NCBI RefSeq assembly: GCF_007004655.1
Contig: NZ_ML660088.1
Span: 124,001-188,000 of the forward strand
DNA length: 64,000 nt
Reading direction: 5' to 3'
Source: Exilibacterium tricleocarpae
GTDB lineage: Bacteria > Pseudomonadota > Gammaproteobacteria > Pseudomonadales > Cellvibrionaceae
The notes beneath the pieces are model-generated. The model was not told the origin of the DNA and ran no database searches. It saw nothing but the letters and a program-made list of their open reading frames with translations. Position numbers and translations under genes: made by a program. Below, one piece after another: positions 7,450-15,112 of this stretch. Position 1 is the first letter of the stretch. Each line of letters begins with the position of its first letter.

Positions 7450-8953
7450 CGGTGCCTGCCGCCTCATCATCGTCCTCATTGTCATCCTCGTTATCGCCGT
7501 CGGTATTTGGTGACACCGTCGCTGCGGCTTGAAGCTGGCCCGATCGCGTCGTGCGCCGAGGATCACTGTCAAGCACTAGGCCCAATTCATCTAAAAATTC
7601 AAAGTCTTCGGCCAGCTCTTGCAGCATTTCGCGCGGATTCGACACACCGCGTTCTCGCAGTGAACCGCTGAGAGAGTTTCCACCCGCCCGGACCTCCTGG
7701 ATAATGGCCGGCATTTCATTCTTGATGTCTAAAATTTCCTTCTTCGGTGGCGTCCAATCGAATGTGACACCGGCAAGGTCGTGACCACGAAAGGCTGCTG
7801 CTGCCAAAAACCAGCGCTCCACTGTTTTACAGAAGTGAGGAATAAACATATGCTTTCGCCACCGGTTGATATTGGCGTACATCTGGATACGACCCATTTT
7901 GCCGCTGGCAAAGTTCACAAGGCTGTGGTCACCGGTTAAGGATTCGTAGGTAATACCCCATCCCGCCGCGATCAAATGCTCCTCACCGCGTACAAATTCA
8001 CTTTGCCCGGAGACACTGGGCGGGGTGTTGAACAATACCTGCTCGCCCTGCTTGAGGCGGGCCAATAGCCCGGGCTCCAACTTTTCAGGCAACATATTGC
8101 CGGTGCTTTCATCTTCAGCAGTAATAAAAGCGGCTAAGCATGCTGCAATTTTTTGCTGTTCGATACGGGCATCCTGGAAGTCGTCAAGTCCCTTCACCTT
8201 GGTAAAGACTGAGACACCCCGCGGTATACCGCGTACTTGCCCAATACGGCGTTCGTCGTAGACATGTGCCACTTGGTCAGCACTTACCGGCTCAGAGGTC
8301 ACACGTGTGCGGCCGCTTTCACCCGGGTGTTGATCAAACAGCCAATAGCGAGACCGGCGACCACCTCGAAGTTCCACACCTTGAATGACCTGCGTGTCGC
8401 CGTTAAGGTCCTGGTTTTTCTGATGATCGAGGTAGTCACCTTCCAGCAACTGCAATTGCAACGGGATAGCTAACCGAGAATTTCTCGACATGCGCCGAAT
8501 GGCCAGACTCTCCCCCGACAGGGATTCACCATGCATCGCCAGGGCTTGCAAACCAAACAAGTTGTGGCGTCCAGTGAAGTCACACTGCGTACTGTTGGCC
8601 CAGTCCGTCATTAGCCTATCGGCAAGTTGTTTTTTCCGTTTGCTTGTCGGGTGCTTGGCCACCGGGGTGATCCCTACCCCGATCGTATTGGCTGTCACAA
8701 CCCAATTTGCGGTTTCCACATAAACGTTATTGCGGTCCAGCTCCCGAGCCGCAGCACGTATCGTGGGTAGCGAGCGGCGTAACACCGTGTTTTGATCCGC
8801 ATCAGTGCCGCGAAACCACCGCCGTCCACGACCACCTGCATCGTAGTCGGCCTGCGCGCTCAATATCTCAGTCTGGAAACGAGCCCGCGCACGCCGGTGG
8901 GCACGTATGGGGTCGAAATACGCGATAACCCGATCCAGGCCATTCAATCTCAT
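7442..8953 (-). CDS. phage portal protein (lambda gpB family)
   Basis: This 503-residue protein matches lambda-type portals. The N-terminal part contains ADYDAGGRGRRWFRGTDADQ, NVYVETANWVVTANTIGVGI and LFGLQALAMHGESLSGESLA. The core has SVFTKVKGLDDFQDARIEQQ and TGDHSLVNFASGKMGRIQMY. The C-terminal tail is acidic (many D and E after residue 480). It forms the dodecameric ring through which DNA enters the head. Its start overlaps the gpW stop as ATGA, and its stop overlaps the capsid-fusion start. Confidence 0.92.
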   Translation of the reverse strand: MRLNGLDRVIAYFDPIRAHRRARARFQTEILSAQADYDAGGRGRRWFRGTDADQNTVLRRSLPTIRAAARELDRNNVYVETANWVVTANTIGVGITPVAKHPTSKRKKQLADRLMTDWANSTQCDFTGRHNLFGLQALAMHGESLSGESLAIRRMSRNSRLAIPLQLQLLEGDYLDHQKNQDLNGDTQVIQGVELRGGRRSRYWLFDQHPGESGRTRVTSEPVSADQVAHVYDERRIGQVRGIPRGVSVFTKVKGLDDFQDARIEQQKIAACLAAFITAEDESTGNMLPEKLEPGLLARLKQGEQVLFNTPPSVSGQSEFVRGEEHLIAAGWGITYESLTGDHSLVNFASGKMGRIQMYANINRWRKHMFIPHFCKTVERWFLAAAAFRGHDLAGVTFDWTPPKKEILDIKNEMPAIIQEVRAGGNSLSGSLRERGVSNPREMLQELAEDFEFLDELGLVLDSDPRRTTRSGQLQAAATVSPNTDGDNEDDNEDDDEAAGTDE

Positions 8954-9150
8954 TGATAGCCTCGGTCATAGCTGGTAAACGTATGCGGTGTCCTTACTTT
9001 GCCACTCAACTGCGCTCGAGCTTCCTCAAGAAGTGCTTTCATTTCCTCGAAGCTGCGGTATTCGGTTTCCCTGTCTTGGTACTTCACCTTCAAGACGCCG
9101 GACTTAAACGCCTTTTCCAGGTCATCCAAGTCTTTCTGTGTCCACGCCAT
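8950..9150 (-). CDS. gpW-like head-tail joining protein
   Basis: This 66-residue protein starts MAWTQKDLDDLEKAFKSGVL and continues with EYRSFEEMKALLEEARAQLS, the helix-strand-helix plan of lambda gpW. It lies between terminase and portal exactly as W does in lambda. The ATG at 9150 begins 1 nt after the terminase stop. A longer frame to 9186 would sit inside terminase and adds nothing recognisable. gpW seals the portal after DNA packaging. Confidence 0.85.
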   Translation of the reverse strand: MAWTQKDLDDLEKAFKSGVLKVKYQDRETEYRSFEEMKALLEEARAQLSGKVRTPHTFTSYDRGYQ

Positions 9151-9151
9151 A

Positions 9152-11242
9152 TCAACGATTCCAAAAGGTAGAGGGTCTGCGTGCATCGCCGCGCACGGGG
9201 TCAGAATCGACAGCCGGTAGCGACACCAAATCCGTCGTCGGTGCGACGGTGAACAGATCGTTCTGTTTCAGCTCGGCTTCCAGGGTTAGCCAGGCATCCA
9301 GCTGCATCAAATGCACTCGCTTCGCGCGAGCAGCATGGAGTGCATACACCTCACAGTCCCACGCCTCGCAACGGCGCCCGGACTTACACTCCCACACTTT
9401 TTTGCCGGGGGATCGCTTACTGGGTATTTTGGCCTCAGCGGTCATGTGATCGAAGTAGTCATCCCGGACACCCTGGTAGTAGTGGAAGCGCCCGGGTCCA
9501 GCCCCGAACAACTTCATATGGGCGGCCAACCAATCTTTTGCTTTGTTAGTACCAACGCTGAACACCTTGACGCCGTACTTATCAGCCTTCGTCTGTTTTT
9601 TCGGGTTTTTATGGTCGACGGATTTCACCTTGGGTGTCGAGAAAATTTCCGGGTCACCGAGGCTTGCCCCTTTGATCGCCATTACCAATCGCTCGCGGTA
9701 TTGCTTCTGGCGCGAACGCACCCAGTGGTATACCGCATCGCTCGTGGCACCATCACTGCTGTCGATTGAAATTGCCTTGACATAAATCTGACAGCCCGTC
9801 GCGTGTCGAATAGACGCAAAAATTTGGCTATCCAATGCCGGCCAAACCGCATCATTTTTATCAGCGCAGCTACCGTCGGCATAAATCGCGCCATAGTAAA
9901 GAAGCCAGCTTTCTTCACCGACGCCCCACGCTCGGAACACCAATTCCACCCGATCATGTTGCACATCAATGCCACAGGTCACCAATAAGCCCTGTGCTGG
10001 ACACACCAATTCCGCGCCCTGGGAAAACTCGTCTTGCTTTGCCCGCTCGCGTAGCGACTGGGCATCGTCCCGCCCATCATCGTACTCATACGGCCGCCCC
10101 AACTTTGAGTTGACGAATACAATTTCCGCATTGTCATCACCCTGTGCTTTTCGGTGATCGGCCTGCAGCTTGGCTTCAACCAGCTCCCGCATACCGGCGC
10201 CCGGCAGACAGCTGTACAGCTCGCTCAGCTCCATAAAACCAGCCACACCGGCAAACGTGCCTTGTGCAACCCATCCACAGTTAAGATCACCCGCTGCAAT
10301 CGCTGCCATCACGGTATCGCGAATGTTCTCTTTGCGCTGGTAATCGTCCCAAGTAACGCCGCAGTGTGGACAAACATAGAACGCTGTGTCGGGCAACGCT
10401 CGCCCGTACTCTTCGTGCCAGGGCATCTCTGCCTCATCCCATTTGACATGGTCAAAATCCAAGACATGCTTTTCACCACAGGCATGGCAAGCCACCGGTA
10501 ACACCCGCCGATCCGATCGAAGAATGTGTCGCTCAACGCGAGAGAAGCCCTTTAACGCTGGCGTGCCGCCTAAGATTTTCTTAGGCTTTCGCTGCCGCTT
10601 CGCCCGCTCCCACAACAGCAACACGGAATCGCCCTGCTCTTTCACATTCTCGTTGCTGTCGTCGGGCTCTTCGACAAATAACACTTTCGCGGGCGTGGAC
10701 TTTACTGACCTAATGGCGTTAGAGCTGATCAGCTTTAAGAAACCGCCTGGGAAATTTCGGTGTAATGTCCGGTTACCTGAACGACGTGACATCGAAATAT
10801 CAATTTTCGCTTGGACGCGCGCTGTTTCTTTGACAATAGGCACAAGCTTTTCATCACTGAATTCCCGTGCCGCGCCCTCCCCGGCAAACATGCCGATAAT
10901 CGCCGACGGGTCACAGTCAACCCGCTTCAGGATGTAGGCAATCAGCGCCGTCGTCCACGCGACTTGCGCCGCTTTCATGCAGTTGACCTCCGGAATGTCG
11001 GGATCATCAAGCGCAGCGAAAATACCGTACAGGTACGGTGCGTAGTACAGATCGTACTCGCCTGGTGTATCACTATTTTCTTTCGGTAGTTTCAGATAAG
11101 CTTGCGCCCATTCAGCCGTATCAACGCGATCAGCCGGTTGTAGTTTCCTCAGCGCTTGGCAAAAGATGCTGTGCAAGTTCGCCCGCGCTGCCTGCAACAG
11201 CATCCAAGGCGGCACGTAGGTGTTTGTCGACACTGTCATCAT
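9152..11242 (-). CDS. terminase large subunit (lambda gpA family)
   Basis: This 696-residue protein is a GpA-type terminase. Recognisable segments are VDTAEWAQAYLKLPKENSDT, the ATPase region around VNCMKAAQVAWTTALIAYIL, KVLFVEEPDDSNENVKEQGD, two Cys pairs (CHACGEKH and CPHCGVTW) forming a zinc-binding loop, and the nuclease region VTCGIDVQHDRVELVFRAWG. It pumps DNA into the prohead and cuts it. The frame overlaps the small-subunit gene by 113 nt; an ATG at 11203 would shorten the protein by 13 residues, and I cannot decide between them. Confidence 0.93.
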   Translation of the reverse strand: MMTVSTNTYVPPWMLLQAARANLHSIFCQALRKLQPADRVDTAEWAQAYLKLPKENSDTPGEYDLYYAPYLYGIFAALDDPDIPEVNCMKAAQVAWTTALIAYILKRVDCDPSAIIGMFAGEGAAREFSDEKLVPIVKETARVQAKIDISMSRRSGNRTLHRNFPGGFLKLISSNAIRSVKSTPAKVLFVEEPDDSNENVKEQGDSVLLLWERAKRQRKPKKILGGTPALKGFSRVERHILRSDRRVLPVACHACGEKHVLDFDHVKWDEAEMPWHEEYGRALPDTAFYVCPHCGVTWDDYQRKENIRDTVMAAIAAGDLNCGWVAQGTFAGVAGFMELSELYSCLPGAGMRELVEAKLQADHRKAQGDDNAEIVFVNSKLGRPYEYDDGRDDAQSLRERAKQDEFSQGAELVCPAQGLLVTCGIDVQHDRVELVFRAWGVGEESWLLYYGAIYADGSCADKNDAVWPALDSQIFASIRHATGCQIYVKAISIDSSDGATSDAVYHWVRSRQKQYRERLVMAIKGASLGDPEIFSTPKVKSVDHKNPKKQTKADKYGVKVFSVGTNKAKDWLAAHMKLFGAGPGRFHYYQGVRDDYFDHMTAEAKIPSKRSPGKKVWECKSGRRCEAWDCEVYALHAARAKRVHLMQLDAWLTLEAELKQNDLFTVAPTTDLVSLPAVDSDPVRGDARRPSTFWNR

Positions 11243-11633
11243 CCAAAGTCAATGCGTGCTTAGACTCGATCGCTTCGATGATCTTGTCCTTAGCATTCAT
11301 CACCTGGGATTGAATCGACAGACATAGATTCTCCAAAAGCGGGGCAATATCCTCCCGCCATACGACGAGCTTCATACGGTCCATGTATTCAATCTCTTTC
11401 AGATTGGCTGACATTTCCGTTTCCCGAATCCGAGCCGAGGACAACCGGTCACCTTGGTCACGTCCGGCCGCCTCTGTGCGGAGGCGTTCCACGTAGGCCA
11501 ACAGCCATTCGCGATAAGTACCACCCTCGGCAAGCACCCCCTTGTCTTTCAATTGGCTCACAGCTTGCTGCGATATGCCGACGAACTGGGCAAAGCGGGT
11601 CTGGACCGCTTTTTCGACGGGGTTAGGCCACAT
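11130..11633 (-). CDS. terminase small subunit (Nu1-like)
   Basis: This 167-residue protein starts with a helix-turn-helix (RFAQFVGISQQAVSQLKDKG VLAEGG). A long charged helical region follows (RIRETEMSANLKEIEYMDRM). This is the plan of lambda Nu1, which binds cos DNA and recruits gpA. It begins the structural gene run and is followed by the large subunit. The ATG has a GGTGA site six bases upstream. The 267 bases before it are non-coding and may hold cos. Confidence 0.85.
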   Translation of the reverse strand: MWPNPVEKAVQTRFAQFVGISQQAVSQLKDKGVLAEGGTYREWLLAYVERLRTEAAGRDQGDRLSSARIRETEMSANLKEIEYMDRMKLVVWREDIAPLLENLCLSIQSQVMNAKDKIIEAIESKHALTLDDDSVDKHLRAALDAVAGSAGELAQHLLPSAEETTTG

Positions 11634-11900
11634 TCGGCGTCACCCGAATCAGATATTCGCCTACCACTACAACCCCCCTTAGACTTTTGTTATTAGCGAG
11701 AATCCGCGCCGCAGCGCTCCGTACTTCAGTTTCCCCGGGAAGGACCCAATAGCCCCCCTACCACCCGACCAATAAGCAAGACCGGCTATCAGACAGGAAG
11801 CGGAACCCCCTATGCGCCCGCGACTTTTCAATTAACCTGCGTGCAGTACCCCCGTACGCTACCGGCCTCAGGGAGGACCCATTGCCGGCAAGCAACGCCC
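11634..11900. other. non-coding spacer before terminase; candidate cos/packaging region
   Basis: This spacer carries no convincing gene. It separates the lysis genes from the small terminase subunit, the place where cos sits in lambda. The words GGAAGGACCCAATAG (about 11737) and GGGAGGACCCATTGCC (about 11871) form a near repeat 133 bp apart and could be terminase-binding sites. There is no direct proof of a cos nick. Confidence 0.35.
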
Positions 11901-12470
11901 TCAGCTCTTCCCGCCAAACCAACGCGACAGCAGCCCCTGATCTTGCATCATCGAGAACTCGCCATTGCTGGCCGCGTAGCGCGACTGCTTTTCAGTCGTG
12001 CGTAAACCAAAGTAGGCACGCAGCAGGTAGGTTGGCGTAGCCAACACAGCCCCCACGAACAACCAACTATCCGCAACACTCTTTGCCATCACTGCATCAG
12101 CCAACACAATGGCGTACACATAGCCGCCAACAGTAGCGAGCGCACACACGACAACCAACCACGCCATCATCAACGCAATTAGCGGGCGTGTTGAATGTCC
12201 AGTCATATCGACTTGGGCCATCGCTCGCACATTAGCGGTAAAGTTCTGGGACTCAGCAATACGCACAGCAGCGAATTGTTGATACACCTTTGCTCGATCG
12301 CCTGCGGTTAAACCACCGATAGCTGATTCCACGTCAACACCAGTAGCGGTGGCCGGTAGCGCATCGGTCACAGGTAAATACTTATTGACGATACTCAATA
12401 ACGCAGCACCAACCGGGTGCTGACCTATTGCAACCGTGGCCATAGATTTTAGAAACGATTTCCAATTCAT
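11901..12470 (-). CDS. 3TM-type holin (GTA_holin_3TM-like)
   Basis: This 189-residue protein has a soluble N-terminal half and hydrophobic segments in its C-terminal half (ALMMAWLVVVCALATVGGYV and WLFVGAVLATPTYLLRAYFG). This layout fits the three-transmembrane holin family linked to phage and gene-transfer-agent release. It lies with another holin and an endolysin in a lysis cassette. It would permeabilise the inner membrane, or modify the timing set by the other holin. Confidence 0.7.
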   Translation of the reverse strand: MNWKSFLKSMATVAIGQHPVGAALLSIVNKYLPVTDALPATATGVDVESAIGGLTAGDRAKVYQQFAAVRIAESQNFTANVRAMAQVDMTGHSTRPLIALMMAWLVVVCALATVGGYVYAIVLADAVMAKSVADSWLFVGAVLATPTYLLRAYFGLRTTEKQSRYAASNGEFSMMQDQGLLSRWFGGKS

Positions 12471-12505
12471 CGCGCACTACTCGCTAGTAGATGTTCCCCG
12501 TGGAA

Positions 12506-12838
12506 CTATTCTGAACGACCGCCAAACTTGCGCTGCAAGCTTTGCTCTAACAACGCTATTGCGCGGCTGCCCATATGCCCAGAGACACCAACGAACGCCG
12601 CCGTCAGCAGTGGTGGAAACGCCGCCAACTCACATAACCAAAACGTCAACATGCCGGCAAAGGCTGATATTACCATTTCACCGACCAGCTCAAGAATGGA
12701 GAACCGCTTTGTATGACCGTCGCGGACGTTCCGAAAGTAGCTTGCCAATCCACCCCAAGCTGACAACCCAAATACCCAAAGATAGGTCAGCAAGCTATAG
12801 CCAAACGGGTCTTTCTCAATCATCTGTGATTGACTCAC
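12506..12838 (-). CDS. phage holin (LydA-like)
   Basis: This 110-residue protein has the conserved run GYSLLTYLWVFGLSAWGGLA, then KRFSILELVGEMVISAFAGM, LTFWLCELAAFPPLLTAAFV and GVSGHMGSRAIALLEQ. This is the pattern of P1 LydA-type holins with about three membrane segments. Its start overlaps the end of the endolysin frame by 23 nt, so the two are probably co-translated. It would form the membrane lesion that releases the endolysin. Confidence 0.85.
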   Translation of the reverse strand: MSQSQMIEKDPFGYSLLTYLWVFGLSAWGGLASYFRNVRDGHTKRFSILELVGEMVISAFAGMLTFWLCELAAFPPLLTAAFVGVSGHMGSRAIALLEQSLQRKFGGRSE

Positions 12839-13316
12839 TTAAATCATCGAGCAATGTGGCATTTCGCATATACTCGCCAACAGACCCTTTTCCAGCCACG
12901 GTGTTGTAGTGCCGCTTCCAATAGCCGGCGCGCTCGGCCAGGCTCTGTGGAATAGGATCGGGGATTAACAAATAAAATAAACGGCATACCACGAAAGATA
13001 GCAGCGGACTTAGCTCTAACTCTCGGTAGTGAACCAGCGACAGGTCAATACCAAAATATTCGATAGTCTTGTAGCGATGGACATCGCGCGTCCGCGTTAA
13101 CACATCATCGAACCCAATCTGGTCAACCTGGCAAAGCCCAGTCCCTGCGGCGTAGGGTGTCAAATCCCGATAAGTCCCTAGTCGTGTCTCTTGGGCCGCC
13201 GTCTCGAGCAGCAACCTATCGGCATTTCGGTTGGCGCCATTGCCCAACACGTTACACACAGCTTTAGCGATTTCTACCGCATGCACCCGCTTGGCCAAAC
13301 CGTAGTACATAATCAT
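12816..13316 (-). CDS. endolysin, lysozyme-like fold
   Basis: This 166-residue protein contains ADRLLLETAAQETRLGTYRD and AAGTGLCQVDQIGFDDVLTR. A Glu (E in AAQETRLG) followed by a GxGLxQ stretch is the signature of lysozyme/transglycosylase SLT-like domains. No signal peptide is visible, so release would depend on the holins. It is the first gene after the late terminator. The ATG at 13316 or the one two codons on (13310) may be used. Confidence 0.7.
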   Translation of the reverse strand: MIMYYGLAKRVHAVEIAKAVCNVLGNGANRNADRLLLETAAQETRLGTYRDLTPYAAGTGLCQVDQIGFDDVLTRTRDVHRYKTIEYFGIDLSLVHYRELELSPLLSFVVCRLFYLLIPDPIPQSLAERAGYWKRHYNTVAGKGSVGEYMRNATLLDDLSESITDD

Positions 13317-13335
13317 CCCCGGATTTCAGGCAATA

Positions 13336-13369
13336 AAAAACCGCAGCCGGTCGCCCGAATGCGGTTTTT
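13336..13369 (-). terminator. late-operon terminator (tR'-like), also usable on the plus strand
   Basis: AAAAACCGCA (13336-13345) pairs perfectly with TGCGGTTTTT (13360-13369) across a 14-nt loop, giving an intrinsic terminator in both orientations. It lies between a promoter at 13428-13456 and the lysis genes. Confidence 0.8.
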
Positions 13370-13427
13370 AATAGAGTTCTTGTACACTGACGATCTGCTT
13401 AAGCGGCAAAACCGCAGTGTTGGCAGA

Positions 13428-13456
13428 ATCCTACAGTTTTTGTCTAGACAGCGCAA
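13428..13456 (-). promoter_or_regulatory. candidate late promoter pR'
   Basis: On the minus strand TTGCGC (13456-13451), a 17-nt spacer and TAGGAT (13433-13428) form a sigma70-like promoter between the Q gene and the lysis genes. A terminator starts about 60 nt downstream. The promoter-terminator pair next to Q is the lambda pR'/tR' arrangement. The score is from reading, not from a program. Confidence 0.6.
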
Positions 13457-13468
13457 ATATTTTTTCAG

Positions 13469-13822
13469 CTAAGCCGCGACCCGGCTTAAGTCGGAGTCAA
13501 CCCAAGCTACCCCAGCACGCAGACTGGTAGCCGCTCGGTCCTTGCTAAGCCCTAGCTCTTTTCCCAACGCCCTGACAGTCAAACCCCGCACAAAATACAA
13601 CACCACACAGCGACCCAATTCGCGATCCCGCCCTAATAGTCGTCCGACAGCTCGATCAACGAGCAACGCCTCATCGTCGCTGATACAGGGCTGAGGGTAG
13701 ACAGCCCCCATGTTACCCTTGATCAACGCAAACGCCGGCGACACATAGCCGGTAACACCGCTCGCAAAAATTACCCATTGCCCCCATTGCGTTAACTTCT
13801 GCTCGGTTTCCTCAAAGCTCAT
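13469..13822 (-). CDS. antiterminator Q (phage 82/PF06530-like)
   Basis: This 117-residue protein has the Q signature: an N-terminal WGQWVIFASGVTGYVSPAFA, then CISDDEALLVDRAVGRLLGR, a hydrophobic VVLYFVRGLTVRALGKELGL and KDRAATSLRAGVAWVDSDL, which is a sigma-like helix-turn-helix. Q loads on RNA polymerase at the late promoter and lets it pass terminators. The promoter and terminator expected for its action are directly downstream. Confidence 0.82.
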   Translation of the reverse strand: MSFEETEQKLTQWGQWVIFASGVTGYVSPAFALIKGNMGAVYPQPCISDDEALLVDRAVGRLLGRDRELGRCVVLYFVRGLTVRALGKELGLSKDRAATSLRAGVAWVDSDLSRVAA

Positions 13823-13838
13823 TTTTTGCCCTCAGATG

Positions 13839-14579
13839 TCATGAATTCTTCCGACAAGACGCTGCCGCCTCCGGACTGTTTGCAACGTACTCGCTAAATA
13901 ACCACTCCCAATCGACCCTTGCGTCACCCCGGTCCCGCCAATAAACCCGGAACTCTAACCCCTTCCGCTCGACAACACCCACGCTCAGTCGGTGCAGCAT
14001 CGACAACCGATCAACCAAATCATCGGGTGGTTTCCAGTCAGTGGGAATCACCTCCCCTGCGCGCGCGCGCGTGCGCGTATATATATATTTATTTATACAC
14101 TTGTTATTACTAATATCGGATAATACGGAGGTGTGGCGCGCTTCTTGTGGCGCGCTCCTGGCGGGCTCTACCCCTCCAGGCCCCGTAGTTACTGGATTCT
14201 CATGTGGCGGGCTTCTTGTGGCGCGCTTATGGCGCGCTTCATGCGGACGGACTCCCCCTATGTCCATCAGGGAGAGTTTAAAAATCATGCTATTTCGCGG
14301 AGAAGTGCGGTCGTGAAGCGGTTCGATGAAACCGGCATTGATCAACCGAGATAAGTAGCGCTTTATCTGATCTCGGCTGTAAATTTTCTTAATTTCGTTA
14401 GAGTTCCTATGTGGCAGGTACTCAAGGAATTCGCGGATACTCTGGTAGCTAACACGGCGTGTGTACCCAACACACCCAGAATCATAATCTACCCAACGTC
14501 GAAAATAAATATAAATCAGTTTACATTCGTGTGGCAAATCGGACGGCAACATCACACTGTCAAACTCAGCTTGCTGCAC
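13839..14579 (-). CDS. phage replication initiator-like protein (origin inside gene)
   Basis: This 246-residue protein has an N-terminal winged-helix-like region (ECKLIYIYFRRWVDYDSGCV, then KIYSRDQIKRYLSRLINAGF IEPL). The C-terminus resembles DnaT-type single-strand-binding tails (GLEFRVYWRDRGDARVDWEW LFSEYV). The middle (about 110-175) is low-complexity and encoded by GC-rich iterons and an AT-rich tract, so it is probably a linker shaped by DNA function, as in lambda O. The start is a GTG with GGAGAG four to five bases upstream. No separate helicase-loader gene follows; the next gene is Q. Confidence 0.7.
   Translation of the reverse strand: MQQAEFDSVMLPSDLPHECKLIYIYFRRWVDYDSGCVGYTRRVSYQSIREFLEYLPHRNSNEIKKIYSRDQIKRYLSRLINAGFIEPLHDRTSPRNSMIFKLSLMDIGGVRPHEARHKRATRSPPHENPVTTGPGGVEPARSAPQEARHTSVLSDISNNKCINKYIYTRTRARAGEVIPTDWKPPDDLVDRLSMLHRLSVGVVERKGLEFRVYWRDRGDARVDWEWLFSEYVANSPEAAASCRKNS
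14058..14130. other. alternating purine-pyrimidine tract and AT-rich unwinding region
   Basis: From 14058 to 14088 the bases alternate strictly: a (GC)n block with one GT step, then (TA)n. About 45 bases of A/T-rich DNA follow (TTTATTTATACACTTGTTATT and on). Such tracts can form Z-DNA and melt easily. It lies inside the initiator gene, next to the iterons, as an origin unwinding element would. Confidence 0.6.
14134..14239. repeat. six iterons of TGGCGCGCTT type in two triplets; candidate phage origin
   Basis: Six 10-bp copies start at 14134, 14148, 14159, 14205, 14219 and 14230, reading TGGCG(C/G)GCT(T/C). Within each triplet the spacing is 14 then 11 bp, so a 35-bp block is present twice, 71 bp apart. 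The repeats are coding but dictate unusual protein sequence (EARHKRATRSPPHE and EPARSAPQEARH). Iterons in the initiator gene followed by AT-rich DNA is the lambda origin plan. Confidence 0.65.
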
Positions 14580-14726
14580 AAAACTCTCCGAATAACCCCT
14601 GATGACAACATGTTATAAAAGACTAAATACTGTATAAAAATACATACATTCTTAAACAACTACACTTGAGTTAACCTGCAGCCAAATAGCAGAGGGTGCA
14701 ACCAACGCACGTCCAACTACAGCCAA

Positions 14727-14993
14727 TTAGCCAGCGCCATAAATGTCAGGACGTAGACGGGAGTTAGTGACAATCATGCCTTTTTTCTTAAGCGCGGCAA
14801 CAACAGCAGGCAGCCTCTCAGCAGGTATCTTGTGGCTAGTTTTCACCCAATAAGAGACGCTTTGCTGTTTGACCTTTGCAGCGCGAGCAGTCGCCGTCTG
14901 CCCACCCAAAACCTCAATAACCCACAACAGCGCCTCATGCTCTGCCGCCAAACCAGTAGCAGTGCTATCATCGGACGCGAAAACGCCACTCAT
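14727..14993 (-). CDS. Cro-like repressor of the YdaS family
   Basis: This 88-residue protein has a helix-turn-helix (GGQTATARAAKVKQQSVSYW VKTSHKIPAERLPAVVAALK) and ends SRLRPDIYG, as YdaS/Cro-type proteins do (LRPDI motif). The ATG at 14993 has GGAGG six bases upstream; a GTG two codons earlier is less likely. It is divergent from cI across an operator-bearing spacer, so it should be the Cro of this phage and the first gene of the early minus-strand operon. Confidence 0.8.
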   Translation of the reverse strand: MSGVFASDDSTATGLAAEHEALLWVIEVLGGQTATARAAKVKQQSVSYWVKTSHKIPAERLPAVVAALKKKGMIVTNSRLRPDIYGAG

Positions 14994-15022
14994 ACCCACC
15001 TCCAGAGATGTTACAGATCACC

Positions 15023-15051
15023 AGAATACAAATATTTTTGTAGAGATTCAA
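15023..15051 (-). promoter_or_regulatory. candidate cro promoter (pR-like)
   Basis: On the minus strand TTGAAT (15051-15046), a 17-nt spacer and TATTCT (15028-15023) form a sigma70-like promoter. Operator O1 lies inside the spacer, so a bound repressor would block polymerase. Confidence 0.6.
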
Positions 15052-15089
15052 CAAAATACTTGTAGAGACTTGCTACAAAACAATCTGTA
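15027..15089. promoter_or_regulatory. operator cluster between cro and cI (oR-like)
   Basis: Three related sites lie here. O1 is TACAAATATTTTTGTA (15027-15042). O2 is ACAAAATACTTGT (15051-15063). O3 is TACAAAACAATCTGTA (15074-15089). They share TACAAA/TTTGTA half-sites. A further half-site, TTACAGAT, is at 15012. Three tandem operators between divergent cro and cI genes match lambda oR. Confidence 0.7.
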
Positions 15090-15112
15090 TCTTCTCTAAA
15101 AACTGTGTACTT

